From JBFWNZ01 sp050250795 (lineage in GTDB: Bacteria; Pseudomonadota; Alphaproteobacteria; UBA8366): a DNA stretch of 12,202 nucleotides. A model generated the notes under the pieces. That model made no database searches, was not told the origin of the DNA, and saw only the letters and a program-made list of their open reading frames with translations. The stretch lies in the NCBI GenBank assembly GCA_050250795.1, contig JBFWNZ010000084.1, positions 1-12,202 on the forward strand, in the 5' to 3' direction. Each line of letters opens with the position of its first letter. Positions within the stretch are counted from its first letter, which is position 1. Positions 1-5,387 of this stretch are shown here, piece by piece. A program made the translations under genes and the position numbers.

Positions 1-525
1 GACGATCCCGGCGGCAGCGGCGCCGGGCAGGGCGGGGAAGACCAATGGACGCCCGAGATCGCCGTCGGCACATCCGTCCTCATCCCTGAGCAGTATGTCG
101 CCGATTTGAACGTGCGGCTCGGTCTCTATCGCCGTCTGTCATTGTTGAACGGGCAGAAGGATGTCGAAGCCTTCGCGGCGGAGTTGATCGACCGGTTCGG
201 GCCGCTTCCGGAATCCGTCGAGAATCTGCTGCAGGTCATCGGCATCAAGCAACTCTGCCGCATCGCCGGCGTGGCCAAGATCGATGCCGGGCCGAAGGGT
301 GTGGTCGTCAGCTTCAAGGACAACACATTCGCCAATCCGGCCGGCCTGATCGGCTTCATTCAGAAGCATGCCGGGCGGGTGCGCGTCCGTCCCGATCAGA
401 AGATCGTCTATCAGGCCAGCCTTCACCGTCCCCAGGATCGCATGGCGGCGGCGCGCAAGCTCTTGAACGAACTCTCCCGCCTGGCCACAGCCGAGAACAA
501 GCGGCCGATGCCGCGCGCGCACTGA
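1..525 (+). CDS. mfd: Transcription-repair coupling factor Mfd, C-terminal part (5' end outside window)
   Basis: The reading frame is open from base 1 and stops with TGA at 523-525, giving the last 174 residues. Mfd is a DNA translocase that removes RNA polymerase stalled at DNA lesions and recruits UvrA for nucleotide excision repair. The visible part matches the C-terminal TRCF domain, which follows the helicase motor: a stretch reading VGTSVLIPEQYVADLNVRLG, then LYRRLS, then a segment with DRFGPLPESVENLL and IKQLCR. These are characteristic of this domain, which regulates access to the UvrA-binding surface. The N-terminal UvrB-like, RNAP-binding and RecG-like motor domains lie outside the window. 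The gene ends only 2 nt from the stop codon of the convergent minus-strand gene, and no terminator hairpin is visible between them. Identification rests on recognising the family sequence and is quite secure. Confidence 0.93.
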   Translation, partial: DDPGGSGAGQGGEDQWTPEIAVGTSVLIPEQYVADLNVRLGLYRRLSLLNGQKDVEAFAAELIDRFGPLPESVENLLQVIGIKQLCRIAGVAKIDAGPKGVVVSFKDNTFANPAGLIGFIQKHAGRVRVRPDQKIVYQASLHRPQDRMAAARKLLNELSRLATAENKRPMPRAH

Positions 526-527
526 TT

Positions 528-956
528 TCAGTCGTTCTCATCCTCGTCGCCATCCTCCGGACCGGCCAGATAGGCCAGCAGACCGACGCCCAATCCGACC
601 GCCGCGGCCCCGAGCAGGACCGTTTTGGGGTGACGGCGAACCACGCGGATCGCCTGATTTGACAGCAGGGCGAGGACCGGCGCCGGCAGTTGCTGGAGCG
701 AGATCGGCGCTTCGGCGGAGGGGGAAGGGGCATGCCCGCCGACCCACCGCCCTTGAAGCAGCACCACCAGCCCCGCCATGACACCGGTCAATGCCGCGGT
801 CAGCAACAGCGCCAACCAGACCGGATAGATTTCCAGCATCACCACGCAGAAGGCGGCGAGGGCCAAGCCTGCTGCCGCGCACCCCAGAAACGCTGCGCAC
901 AGCGTCAGCCCCAGCCCGGTCGCCCCGCGCCGGATTTCCTTGCTGATAAAGCCCAT
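528..956 (-). CDS. Small holin-like (YqjE-like) membrane protein
   Basis: The product is 142 residues. It has two close N-terminal hydrophobic segments (about 15-42 and 45-68), a Pro/Ser-rich loop, a short basic amphipathic stretch (about 101-111, RVVRRHPK), a third hydrophobic segment (112-132) and a very acidic tail (PEDGDEDEND). A two-helix hydrophobic core beside a DUF883 gene is typical of the phage-holin-superfamily III / YqjE proteins, which are inner-membrane proteins of poorly known function that often accompany YqjD. The gene lies 25 nt downstream of the DUF883 gene on the same strand, so the two probably form one transcript driven by the promoter at 1391-1416. The start codon has only a weak upstream purine stretch, so translation may depend on the upstream gene. 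The membrane location is well supported, the family moderately, and a lysis role is not implied. Confidence 0.75.
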   Translation of the reverse strand: MGFISKEIRRGATGLGLTLCAAFLGCAAAGLALAAFCVVMLEIYPVWLALLLTAALTGVMAGLVVLLQGRWVGGHAPSPSAEAPISLQQLPAPVLALLSNQAIRVVRRHPKTVLLGAAAVGLGVGLLAYLAGPEDGDEDEND

Positions 957-981
957 CTCGCGCCCCGGCCGCGTGCCGTCG

Positions 982-1350
982 CTACCGGCGTCCGCGCATC
1001 AGGCCCGCCAGCATCAGCCCTGCCGCAAAAGCAACGCCGACGCTCGCCAGAGGATTGCCGGCAATCTGCTTGCTCAGCGCCTCCTGCGACTGCTGGAACT
1101 GCTTGCCCGCGGCATCGATGGCGGCGACTCCCGCCTGACGCGCATTCATGGCGGCATCGCCAGCCTTTTCCCGCAGACGGGTGAACCGCTCGCCCTGTTC
1201 TGCGGACAAGGCCTTCAGCAGCCGGTCGACATCCTTTCGCAGATCGGCGAAGTCCGACCGCAGGGTATCCCACTCGTCGCCGCTGCCGGCCGATGCCGCC
1301 GTCTTCCGGACGCTGTCCTGAGTAGCGGCGCGGGTGCTCGAATCAGCCAT
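982..1350 (-). CDS. DUF883 family (YqjD/ElaB-like) tail-anchored membrane protein
   Basis: The product is 122 residues: a polar N-terminus, a long helical and charged region (about 25-95, with LRSDFADLRKDVDRLLKALS) likely to form a coiled coil, then a short hydrophobic segment (about 101-118, GNPLASVGVAFAAGLMLAGL) and a terminal RGRR. This is the layout of DUF883 proteins, where a GxxPxxxxxxAxxxG-type C-terminal helix anchors the protein in the inner membrane. The E. coli members YqjD and ElaB are known to be stationary-phase, ribosome-associated membrane proteins; whether this one binds ribosomes is inference. The start is set by an AAGGAG ribosome binding site at 1362-1357, 6 nt upstream. 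A perfect EcfG-type promoter at 1391-1416 precedes it, consistent with stress and stationary-phase expression. It is likely cotranscribed with the holin-like gene that follows. Confidence 0.85.
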   Translation of the reverse strand: MADSSTRAATQDSVRKTAASAGSGDEWDTLRSDFADLRKDVDRLLKALSAEQGERFTRLREKAGDAAMNARQAGVAAIDAAGKQFQQSQEALSKQIAGNPLASVGVAFAAGLMLAGLMRGRR

Positions 1351-1390
1351 CTACCTCTCCTTATTGAACGCGATATGGATTTGCAGAAAC

Positions 1391-1416
1391 AACGCGCGCC
1401 CCGCGCAGACAGTTCC
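1391..1416 (-). promoter_or_regulatory. EcfG-type (general stress sigma factor) promoter for the DUF883 gene
   Basis: On the minus strand the sequence reads GGAAC (1416-1412), 17 nt, then CGTT (1394-1391). This matches exactly the alphaproteobacterial EcfG consensus GGAAC-N16/17-CGTT. The CGTT lies about 40 nt upstream of the DUF883 start codon, leaving room for a short leader that contains the ribosome binding site. The consensus is known for EcfG regulons; its use here is inferred. Confidence 0.8.
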
Positions 1417-1468
1417 AGAGGCACGCTAAGTCATTATGAAACCGACATGTTCTGGAGACGGAATAGGC

Positions 1469-1494
1469 GGAACCCGATGAACCCATGCGGGGTT
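1469..1494 (+). promoter_or_regulatory. EcfG-like promoter for the first PRC-barrel gene (one mismatch)
   Basis: GGAAC at 1469-1473 is followed after 17 nt by GGTT at 1491-1494, one base off the EcfG -10 element CGTT. It sits about 83 nt upstream of the PRC-barrel start at 1578, back to back with the perfect EcfG motif that faces the DUF883 gene. The mismatch lowers confidence. Three better copies of the motif nearby, one of them serving the paralogous PRC-barrel gene, raise it again. Confidence 0.6.
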
Positions 1495-1577
1495 GTGTCG
1501 GCAAGATCGGGCGAAGGAGACGCTTCGATCGCCGCTATTGAGCGCTTGGCAGAACCCCTATGAGGAGAGATCCCGAG

Positions 1578-2297
1578 ATGTACAAGCCTTTGCTCACGAC
1601 TGCTTCCGCCATCGCGATGCTGATGGCTGGCGCTGCCTATGCCGCGGACAAGGAACCGGTCGTCGACCGGACGCTTCGCGGCGCCACGCCCAGTCAGGTG
1701 ACGTCGGATGCCGCCGGTCAGCGCAGCGCGACGAACGAAGGGCTGGAGATGAACTCGAACAGCAGCGTCGGCGGACTGACCGGGAACGCCGCTGCCCAGC
1801 CGGGACCGGGTGCGGGCCCTCGCGCCGCGGCCGATGCGACGCTGAAGGCCAACGCAGCGACCTACCAGTCCTATGACAAGGATCGCGCGGCGTTCACCGG
1901 CCGCGTCGCCAACAGCCTGACAGCCGAAGACCTTATCGGCACGGATATCGTGGACCGGTCCGGCAAGGATGTGGGCGAGATCAGCGATCTGCTGGTCGAC
2001 AGCCAGGGCAACGTCAACCATGTTCTGGTCGATGTCGGCGGCTTCCTTGGCATCGGGGCGCGTACGGTCGCCCTGGATCTGCGTCAGCTGACGCCGGAGC
2101 AGGGGGCCGGCGATGCTTTGGTCACGAGCATGACCGAAGCGCAGTTGAAGGCTCTTCCGGAAGTTCACAGCGAAGGCAATATGTGGCGCAGTTCGGTGTC
2201 GGGCAGCGCCACGACGAACTACGAGACGCGGAGCGGGTCTTCGAGTGCCGCGCCGGGTTCGGCGACCGGCTCCGCACCCGCCGGCAGCAGCAACTGA
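1578..2297 (+). CDS. Secreted PRC-barrel domain protein (copy 1)
   Basis: The product is 239 residues. A signal peptide covers residues 1-23 (MYKPLL, hydrophobic core AIAMLMAGAA, likely cleavage AYA|AD), so the protein is probably periplasmic. Residues 24-95 form a low-complexity Ser/Ala/Gly/Asn-rich linker. The PRC-barrel domain spans about 115-190, with IGTDIVDRSGKDVGEISDLL and VLVDVGGFLGIGARTVALDL. The C-terminus is again Ser/Gly/Ala-rich. PRC-barrel is a small beta-barrel fold found in photosynthetic reaction centre subunit H and in RimM; secreted versions are common in alphaproteobacteria and poorly understood. The start at 1578 is chosen over an in-frame ATG at 1560 because GAGGAG at 1562-1567 is well spaced for it and a signal peptide begins there. 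A strong terminator at 2321-2352 follows. The gene is paralogous to the one at 2479-3117. No enzymatic residues are recognised. Confidence 0.88.
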   Translation: MYKPLLTTASAIAMLMAGAAYAADKEPVVDRTLRGATPSQVTSDAAGQRSATNEGLEMNSNSSVGGLTGNAAAQPGPGAGPRAAADATLKANAATYQSYDKDRAAFTGRVANSLTAEDLIGTDIVDRSGKDVGEISDLLVDSQGNVNHVLVDVGGFLGIGARTVALDLRQLTPEQGAGDALVTSMTEAQLKALPEVHSEGNMWRSSVSGSATTNYETRSGSSSAAPGSATGSAPAGSSN

Positions 2298-2320
2298 TAG
2301 ACAAAGCATTTCTTCGCGGA

Positions 2321-2352
2321 ATGGCCGGAGCAAACGCTCCGGCCATTTTTTT
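2321..2352 (+). terminator. Rho-independent terminator after PRC-barrel copy 1
   Basis: An 11-bp perfect stem, ATGGCCGGAGC (2321-2331) and GCTCCGGCCAT (2336-2346), closes an AAAC loop and runs into seven T residues (2346-2352). One more A-T pair can extend the stem. It begins 24 nt after the stop codon at 2297 and separates the two PRC-barrel genes into independent transcription units. Confidence 0.93.
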
Positions 2353-2376
2353 GAGTATTTCTCTGAATTCGATGTT

Positions 2377-2401
2377 GGAACGGAGAATTACCTGGAACGT
2401 T
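2377..2401 (+). promoter_or_regulatory. EcfG-type promoter for the second PRC-barrel gene
   Basis: GGAAC at 2377-2381, a 16-nt spacer, and CGTT at 2398-2401 match the EcfG general-stress consensus exactly. The motif lies just after the upstream terminator, and its -10 element is 77 nt ahead of the start at 2479. A second GGAAC occurs at 2394-2398 but has no partner at the right distance. Confidence 0.82.
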
Positions 2402-2463
2402 TACTCGATATGATCTCGGTGTCACTGGCATCTATGACTCCGATTTCTTTGTATCAATTTATC

Positions 2464-2470
2464 AAGGAGG
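2464..2470 (+). promoter_or_regulatory. Ribosome binding site fixing the second PRC-barrel start
   Basis: AAGGAGG lies 8 nt before the ATG at 2479, the strongest Shine-Dalgarno match in the first half of the window. It rules out the upstream in-frame extension that reaches back to 2245, which would run through the terminator and the promoter. Confidence 0.85.
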
Positions 2471-2478
2471 ACTTCGCG

Positions 2479-3117
2479 ATGCGGAAGTTCCTGCTCAATA
2501 CTGCTTCGACCGTTGCCCTGACGCTGGCTGGCGCCGCGTTCGCAGCGGATACCGAGACGAACAAGGCCCCCGCCGCCGGAACGGAGGTCCAGACCCAAAG
2601 CGGCGTGGAAGCGTCCGGCACGACCGCCGCCCATCCGGACCTTCGGGCGGATTCGATGGCCGAAACCAAGGCCGAGAGCAAAGCGGGCTCAATGGCCGAA
2701 ACCGACACGAAGTCGGACTATCGCTCGTACGATCAGAGCCGCTCCAGCTTCTCCGGTTCGATCGCCGGCAACATGTCGGCGGACGAGCTGATGGGCACGA
2801 CGATCGTCGATCGGGACGGCAATGATGTGGGCAAGGTCAACGATCTGCTCATCGGCCATGACGGCAACATCACCAAGGTTCTGGTGGATGTCGGCGGCTT
2901 CCTGGGCATCGGCGCGCGCACCGTTGCGCTCGACCTCGACCAGCTGCAGCCTGCACAGGGTTCGGGCGACGATCTCGTGATCGCCATGACGAAGGAGCAG
3001 CTCAAGGTCCTTCCGCGCATGGAGCGTCAGGACAAGACCTGGCGTGAGGCAGCGCCTGAGGTCGAGCGGAAGCTGGCCCCGGCGGAGCGCCGCGATACCG
3101 ATACGCCGGCGCGCTGA
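2479..3117 (+). CDS. Secreted PRC-barrel domain protein (copy 2)
   Basis: The product is 212 residues, a paralogue of the preceding secreted PRC-barrel protein. A signal peptide occupies residues 1-22 (MRKFLLNTAS, TVALTLAGAA, cleavage near AFA|AD). A hydrophilic linker follows, including a short internal repeat around residues 58-75 where SMAET recurs with KAESKAG between copies. A common SYDxxRxxFxG motif leads into the PRC-barrel at about 101-178, where VLVDVGGFLGIGARTVALDL is identical to copy 1. The C-terminal tail is charged (about 185-212), unlike the Ser/Gly tail of copy 1. The protein is probably periplasmic and may help the cell envelope withstand stress, which is inferred only from its EcfG-type promoter. 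It is monocistronic: it has its own promoter, and the next gene converges on it 76 nt away. Confidence 0.88.
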   Translation: MRKFLLNTASTVALTLAGAAFAADTETNKAPAAGTEVQTQSGVEASGTTAAHPDLRADSMAETKAESKAGSMAETDTKSDYRSYDQSRSSFSGSIAGNMSADELMGTTIVDRDGNDVGKVNDLLIGHDGNITKVLVDVGGFLGIGARTVALDLDQLQPAQGSGDDLVIAMTKEQLKVLPRMERQDKTWREAAPEVERKLAPAERRDTDTPAR

Positions 3118-3126
3118 CCCATAGAC

Positions 3127-3187
3127 CGCCGGTAACCCCGGCGAATGCAGGAAAAGCATGACGCCCCGGCGGTAACCGCCTGGGCGT
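3127..3187. terminator. Paired hairpins between convergent genes, possible bidirectional terminator
   Basis: Two GC-rich hairpins fill the gap between the convergent PRC-barrel and AI-2E genes. The first pairs CGCCGG (3127-3132) with CCGGCG (3138-3143). The second pairs ACGCCC-C-GGCGG (3161-3172) with CCGCC-T-GGGCGT (3176-3187), with one C/T mismatch and a TAA loop. On the minus strand the second hairpin is followed after a few bases by TTTT (3155-3152), so it could end the AI-2E transcript. On the plus strand there is no T tract. Confidence 0.45.
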
Positions 3188-3193
3188 TGTGCA

Positions 3194-4297
3194 TTACCGC
3201 TCGCGCCCGGACCGGATCACATGGGACAGGGCAACGCTCCCGACAACCAGGAAGGGCACCGCGAGGAACGCGCCTACCGGCCCCCATAGCCACAGCCAGA
3301 ACGCAATCGCCAGAAAGACCAGCAAGGCGTTCAGGGTCAGCGTCCGCCCCAGCACCGTCGGGGTGACATATTGACCCTCGATGAAGTTGATGCCGAGGAA
3401 GGCAAGGGCCGGCGTCAGGGATTGCCACATGCCGTCGAAGCTGACGAGCCCCACGCCGACCAGAATTCCGGCCATGATCGCCGGGCCGATGAAGGGCGCG
3501 TAATTGAAGACAGCGGCGAGAACGCCCCACAGAAAAGGCGATGGCACGCCCAGGGCATACATCGCGATCCCCACGACCGTTCCCATGCAGGCATTCACGG
3601 CCGTGACCGTCAGCACATAGCGCGACAGGGCCGTCTCGACATCCCGAATGATCCGGGCAAGGGACAGTCTCGCGCCAATCGTCTGGCAGAGCCGAAGGCC
3701 CTGGCTGCGCAGCTGCGACCGTGTGGCCAGAAAGAAATAGAACGTGCCGGTAAACAGCAGGATCTTGGCCAGGACTTCCGGTGCCGACGAGATCATGTTC
3801 GACATGATGCCCTTCGGCGCCACGGTCACCGGCATCGGCCGCTTCTCCGCGCTGTCGGTCGCGGCCTCGACCTGCTTCTCAACCTCCCTGATCTTCTCGA
3901 TGGGCTCGCGGACATGCCGCCATTCCTGCGCCAGCCGCTCCGTCACTTCCGGAATGCGGCTCGACCAGGTTTCGAGCGGTACCGCCAGCGCGATCACCAA
4001 CAGGGTCATCGCCCCGAACAGCGTGGTGATGATGACCGCACCCGACAGAAAGGACGGAATCCCATGCCGTTCGAGCCGCACGGCAGAGGGACCCAGCGTC
4101 AGCCCCAGCAGAACGCCGGCGGCCACGGGCATCAGCACATAGCGCCCCAGATAGATCAGAACGAGCGCGCTGGAAATGAACAGCCCGATGGAGGACAGAC
4201 GCGCCGCGCGCACCAGAAGCATGGCGCCGCGTGCACGCTCGACGGTCGTGTCTGTTGCGACCGTCGAACTGCGAAGCCGCACGGGTGAGGATTCCAT
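3194..4297 (-). CDS. AI-2E / PerM family membrane transporter
   Basis: The product is 367 residues with about eight hydrophobic segments: near 34-52, 54-71, 84-108, 173-192, 229-250, 255-280, 290-305 and 322-357. A soluble helical, charged region at about 112-165 separates the third and fourth. Family landmarks near the C-terminus are clear: NYAPFIGPAI, NFIEGQYVTPTVLGRTLTLN, then LWGPVGAFLAVPFL. The family includes TqsA (autoinducer-2 export), YdiK, PerM and Na+/H+ antiporter-like members, so the substrate cannot be assigned here. The start at 4297 is preferred because GAGG lies 6 nt upstream; an in-frame ATG at 4309 adds four residues but has no ribosome binding site. A perfect EcfG-type promoter (4343-4368) sits directly upstream, so stress induction is likely. 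Length is normal for the family. Confidence 0.88.
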   Translation of the reverse strand: MESSPVRLRSSTVATDTTVERARGAMLLVRAARLSSIGLFISSALVLIYLGRYVLMPVAAGVLLGLTLGPSAVRLERHGIPSFLSGAVIITTLFGAMTLLVIALAVPLETWSSRIPEVTERLAQEWRHVREPIEKIREVEKQVEAATDSAEKRPMPVTVAPKGIMSNMISSAPEVLAKILLFTGTFYFFLATRSQLRSQGLRLCQTIGARLSLARIIRDVETALSRYVLTVTAVNACMGTVVGIAMYALGVPSPFLWGVLAAVFNYAPFIGPAIMAGILVGVGLVSFDGMWQSLTPALAFLGINFIEGQYVTPTVLGRTLTLNALLVFLAIAFWLWLWGPVGAFLAVPFLVVGSVALSHVIRSGRER

Positions 4298-4342
4298 GAA
4301 CAGCCTCATAAGCTGGCGGAGAAGGGACGGGGTCCCTGCATT

Positions 4343-4368
4343 AACGCCGGCCGGAAGCCCCTCGTTCC
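4343..4368 (-). promoter_or_regulatory. EcfG-type promoter for the AI-2E family gene
   Basis: Read on the minus strand: GGAAC (4368-4364), 17 nt, CGTT (4346-4343), an exact EcfG consensus match. The -10 element is about 45 nt from the start codon at 4297. The rest of the 280-nt gap between the AI-2E gene and the upstream DsbA-family gene (4310-4589) shows no convincing gene, and no clear terminator was found for the DsbA-family gene. Confidence 0.78.
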
Positions 4369-4589
4369 GCTGGCGTGCCGAGCGGACGCATGCGCCGAGT
4401 GGCTATCGGGATGCGCGCGTATCGGCGTCCCGCCGCGCCTCGGCCAGCGTCAGGCGGCTGCGATGGGCCTGGGCAGGGTCGGCATCGGGATAATCCGACC
4501 GCGCCTGCGCGCCGCGACTTTCCTTGCGCCGAAGGGCTGCAACGGCCGATGCTGGATTTCAGCGAAGAATCTGTCGGCAGGCCGCCCCG

Positions 4590-5246
4590 TCAGGCTTCGA
4601 CGGTGTCCCCCTCGTTCCGTTCTTCCTGCTGCACGAGGTCGAACAGCTGATAGAAGGCTTCGGGCTCCTGGGCGCCGGAAATGGCGTAACGCTGGTTGAC
4701 GATGAAGCAGGGGACGCCTTCGATTCCCATCCGGCGCGCCATCGCGTCTTCCTGGCGAATCTCTTCCGCATCCTGATCGCCGGACAAATAATCGGAAGCC
4801 GACTGGGCAGCCAGTCCGGCCTCCTCGGCAATGGCGGTCAGGGTCGCATCGTCGCCGATGTCGCGCCCTTCGACGAAATATCCCCGGAACAATCCGTCCG
4901 AGACGGCATGCAATGCCCCTTCACGGGCCGCGTGCCGCAACAGCCGGTGCGCCTGAACGGTATTCGGCGTCCGCTGGATTTTCTCGAAGGCGAACTCGAT
5001 GCCCTCGTTACGGCCGACCTGCCGGATATGGTCGTATATCCGGTCGGCATCGCGGTCGCCGCCGAACTTGGCCGCCAGATAGGCCCGCCGGTCCATGCCT
5101 TCGCGCGGCATGGACGGATTCAACTGAAAGGCCCGCCAACGCACTTCGGCCGACAGGTCGGGCCGTCCCCGGAATGTACGCTCCAGGCGCCGCTTGCCGA
5201 TGAAGCACCAGGGACAGATAGGGTCGGAGAAGATGTCGATGATCAT
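4590..5246 (-). CDS. DsbA-family thiol oxidoreductase, FrnE-like
   Basis: The product is 218 residues with a thioredoxin fold interrupted by a helical insertion. The N-terminus starts directly with the beta strand and active site: MIIDIFSDPICPWCFIGKRR, with redox cysteines C11 and C14 in a CPWC motif. The conserved cis-proline is P179 in GIEGVPCFIVNQRYAISGAQ, and TVQAHRL at about 96-102 is typical of FrnE proteins. There is no signal peptide, so it acts in the cytoplasm. FrnE-like proteins are disulfide oxidoreductases or isomerases linked to oxidative stress in some bacteria; 2-hydroxychromene-2-carboxylate isomerases are relatives, but the CPWC pair argues for redox chemistry. The start is placed at 5246 because the family begins here; the open frame extends upstream to 5444 but that part is Arg-rich and non-homologous. 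The upstream ribosome binding site is weak. The gene is divergent from the acyl-CoA synthetase gene. Confidence 0.88.
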   Translation of the reverse strand: MIIDIFSDPICPWCFIGKRRLERTFRGRPDLSAEVRWRAFQLNPSMPREGMDRRAYLAAKFGGDRDADRIYDHIRQVGRNEGIEFAFEKIQRTPNTVQAHRLLRHAAREGALHAVSDGLFRGYFVEGRDIGDDATLTAIAEEAGLAAQSASDYLSGDQDAEEIRQEDAMARRMGIEGVPCFIVNQRYAISGAQEPEAFYQLFDLVQQEERNEGDTVEA

Positions 5247-5375
5247 CCGGCAGGGTCCTGGCGGTTGGCGGCGATGCAGGGAGGCGGCGCCTTGACCTTT
5301 AGCGCGCCTGCGGCGAACGATAGCCGAGCGCGGCAGGCGAAGCGACGGTGAAAGTCGAAACGGCCGCGGCCGGGA

Positions 5376-5380
5376 GGAGG
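5376..5380 (+). promoter_or_regulatory. Ribosome binding site selecting a GTG start
   Basis: GGAGG (within GGGAGGAGG, 5372-5380) lies 7 nt before GTG at 5388 and 13 nt before the in-frame ATG at 5394. The spacing favours the GTG. The rest of the 141-nt divergent gap (5247-5387) contains no recognisable promoter or operator. Confidence 0.65.
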
Positions 5381-5387
5381 ATACCAC

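Noticed and set aside
1434..2333. Minus-strand open frame opposite the first PRC-barrel gene
   Set aside because: It runs through the terminator stem and the entire PRC-barrel gene; its product is Arg/Gly-rich with no family features.
4375..4831. Small overlapping open frames between the AI-2E gene and the DsbA-family gene
   Set aside because: Their products are Arg/Pro-rich, they lack convincing ribosome binding sites, and they overlap the EcfG promoter region's flank or the FrnE-like gene.
5292..5322. Possible sigma-70 promoter (TTGACC) for the acyl-CoA synthetase gene
   Set aside because: No acceptable -10 element occurs 16-19 nt downstream; only the -35-like half is present.
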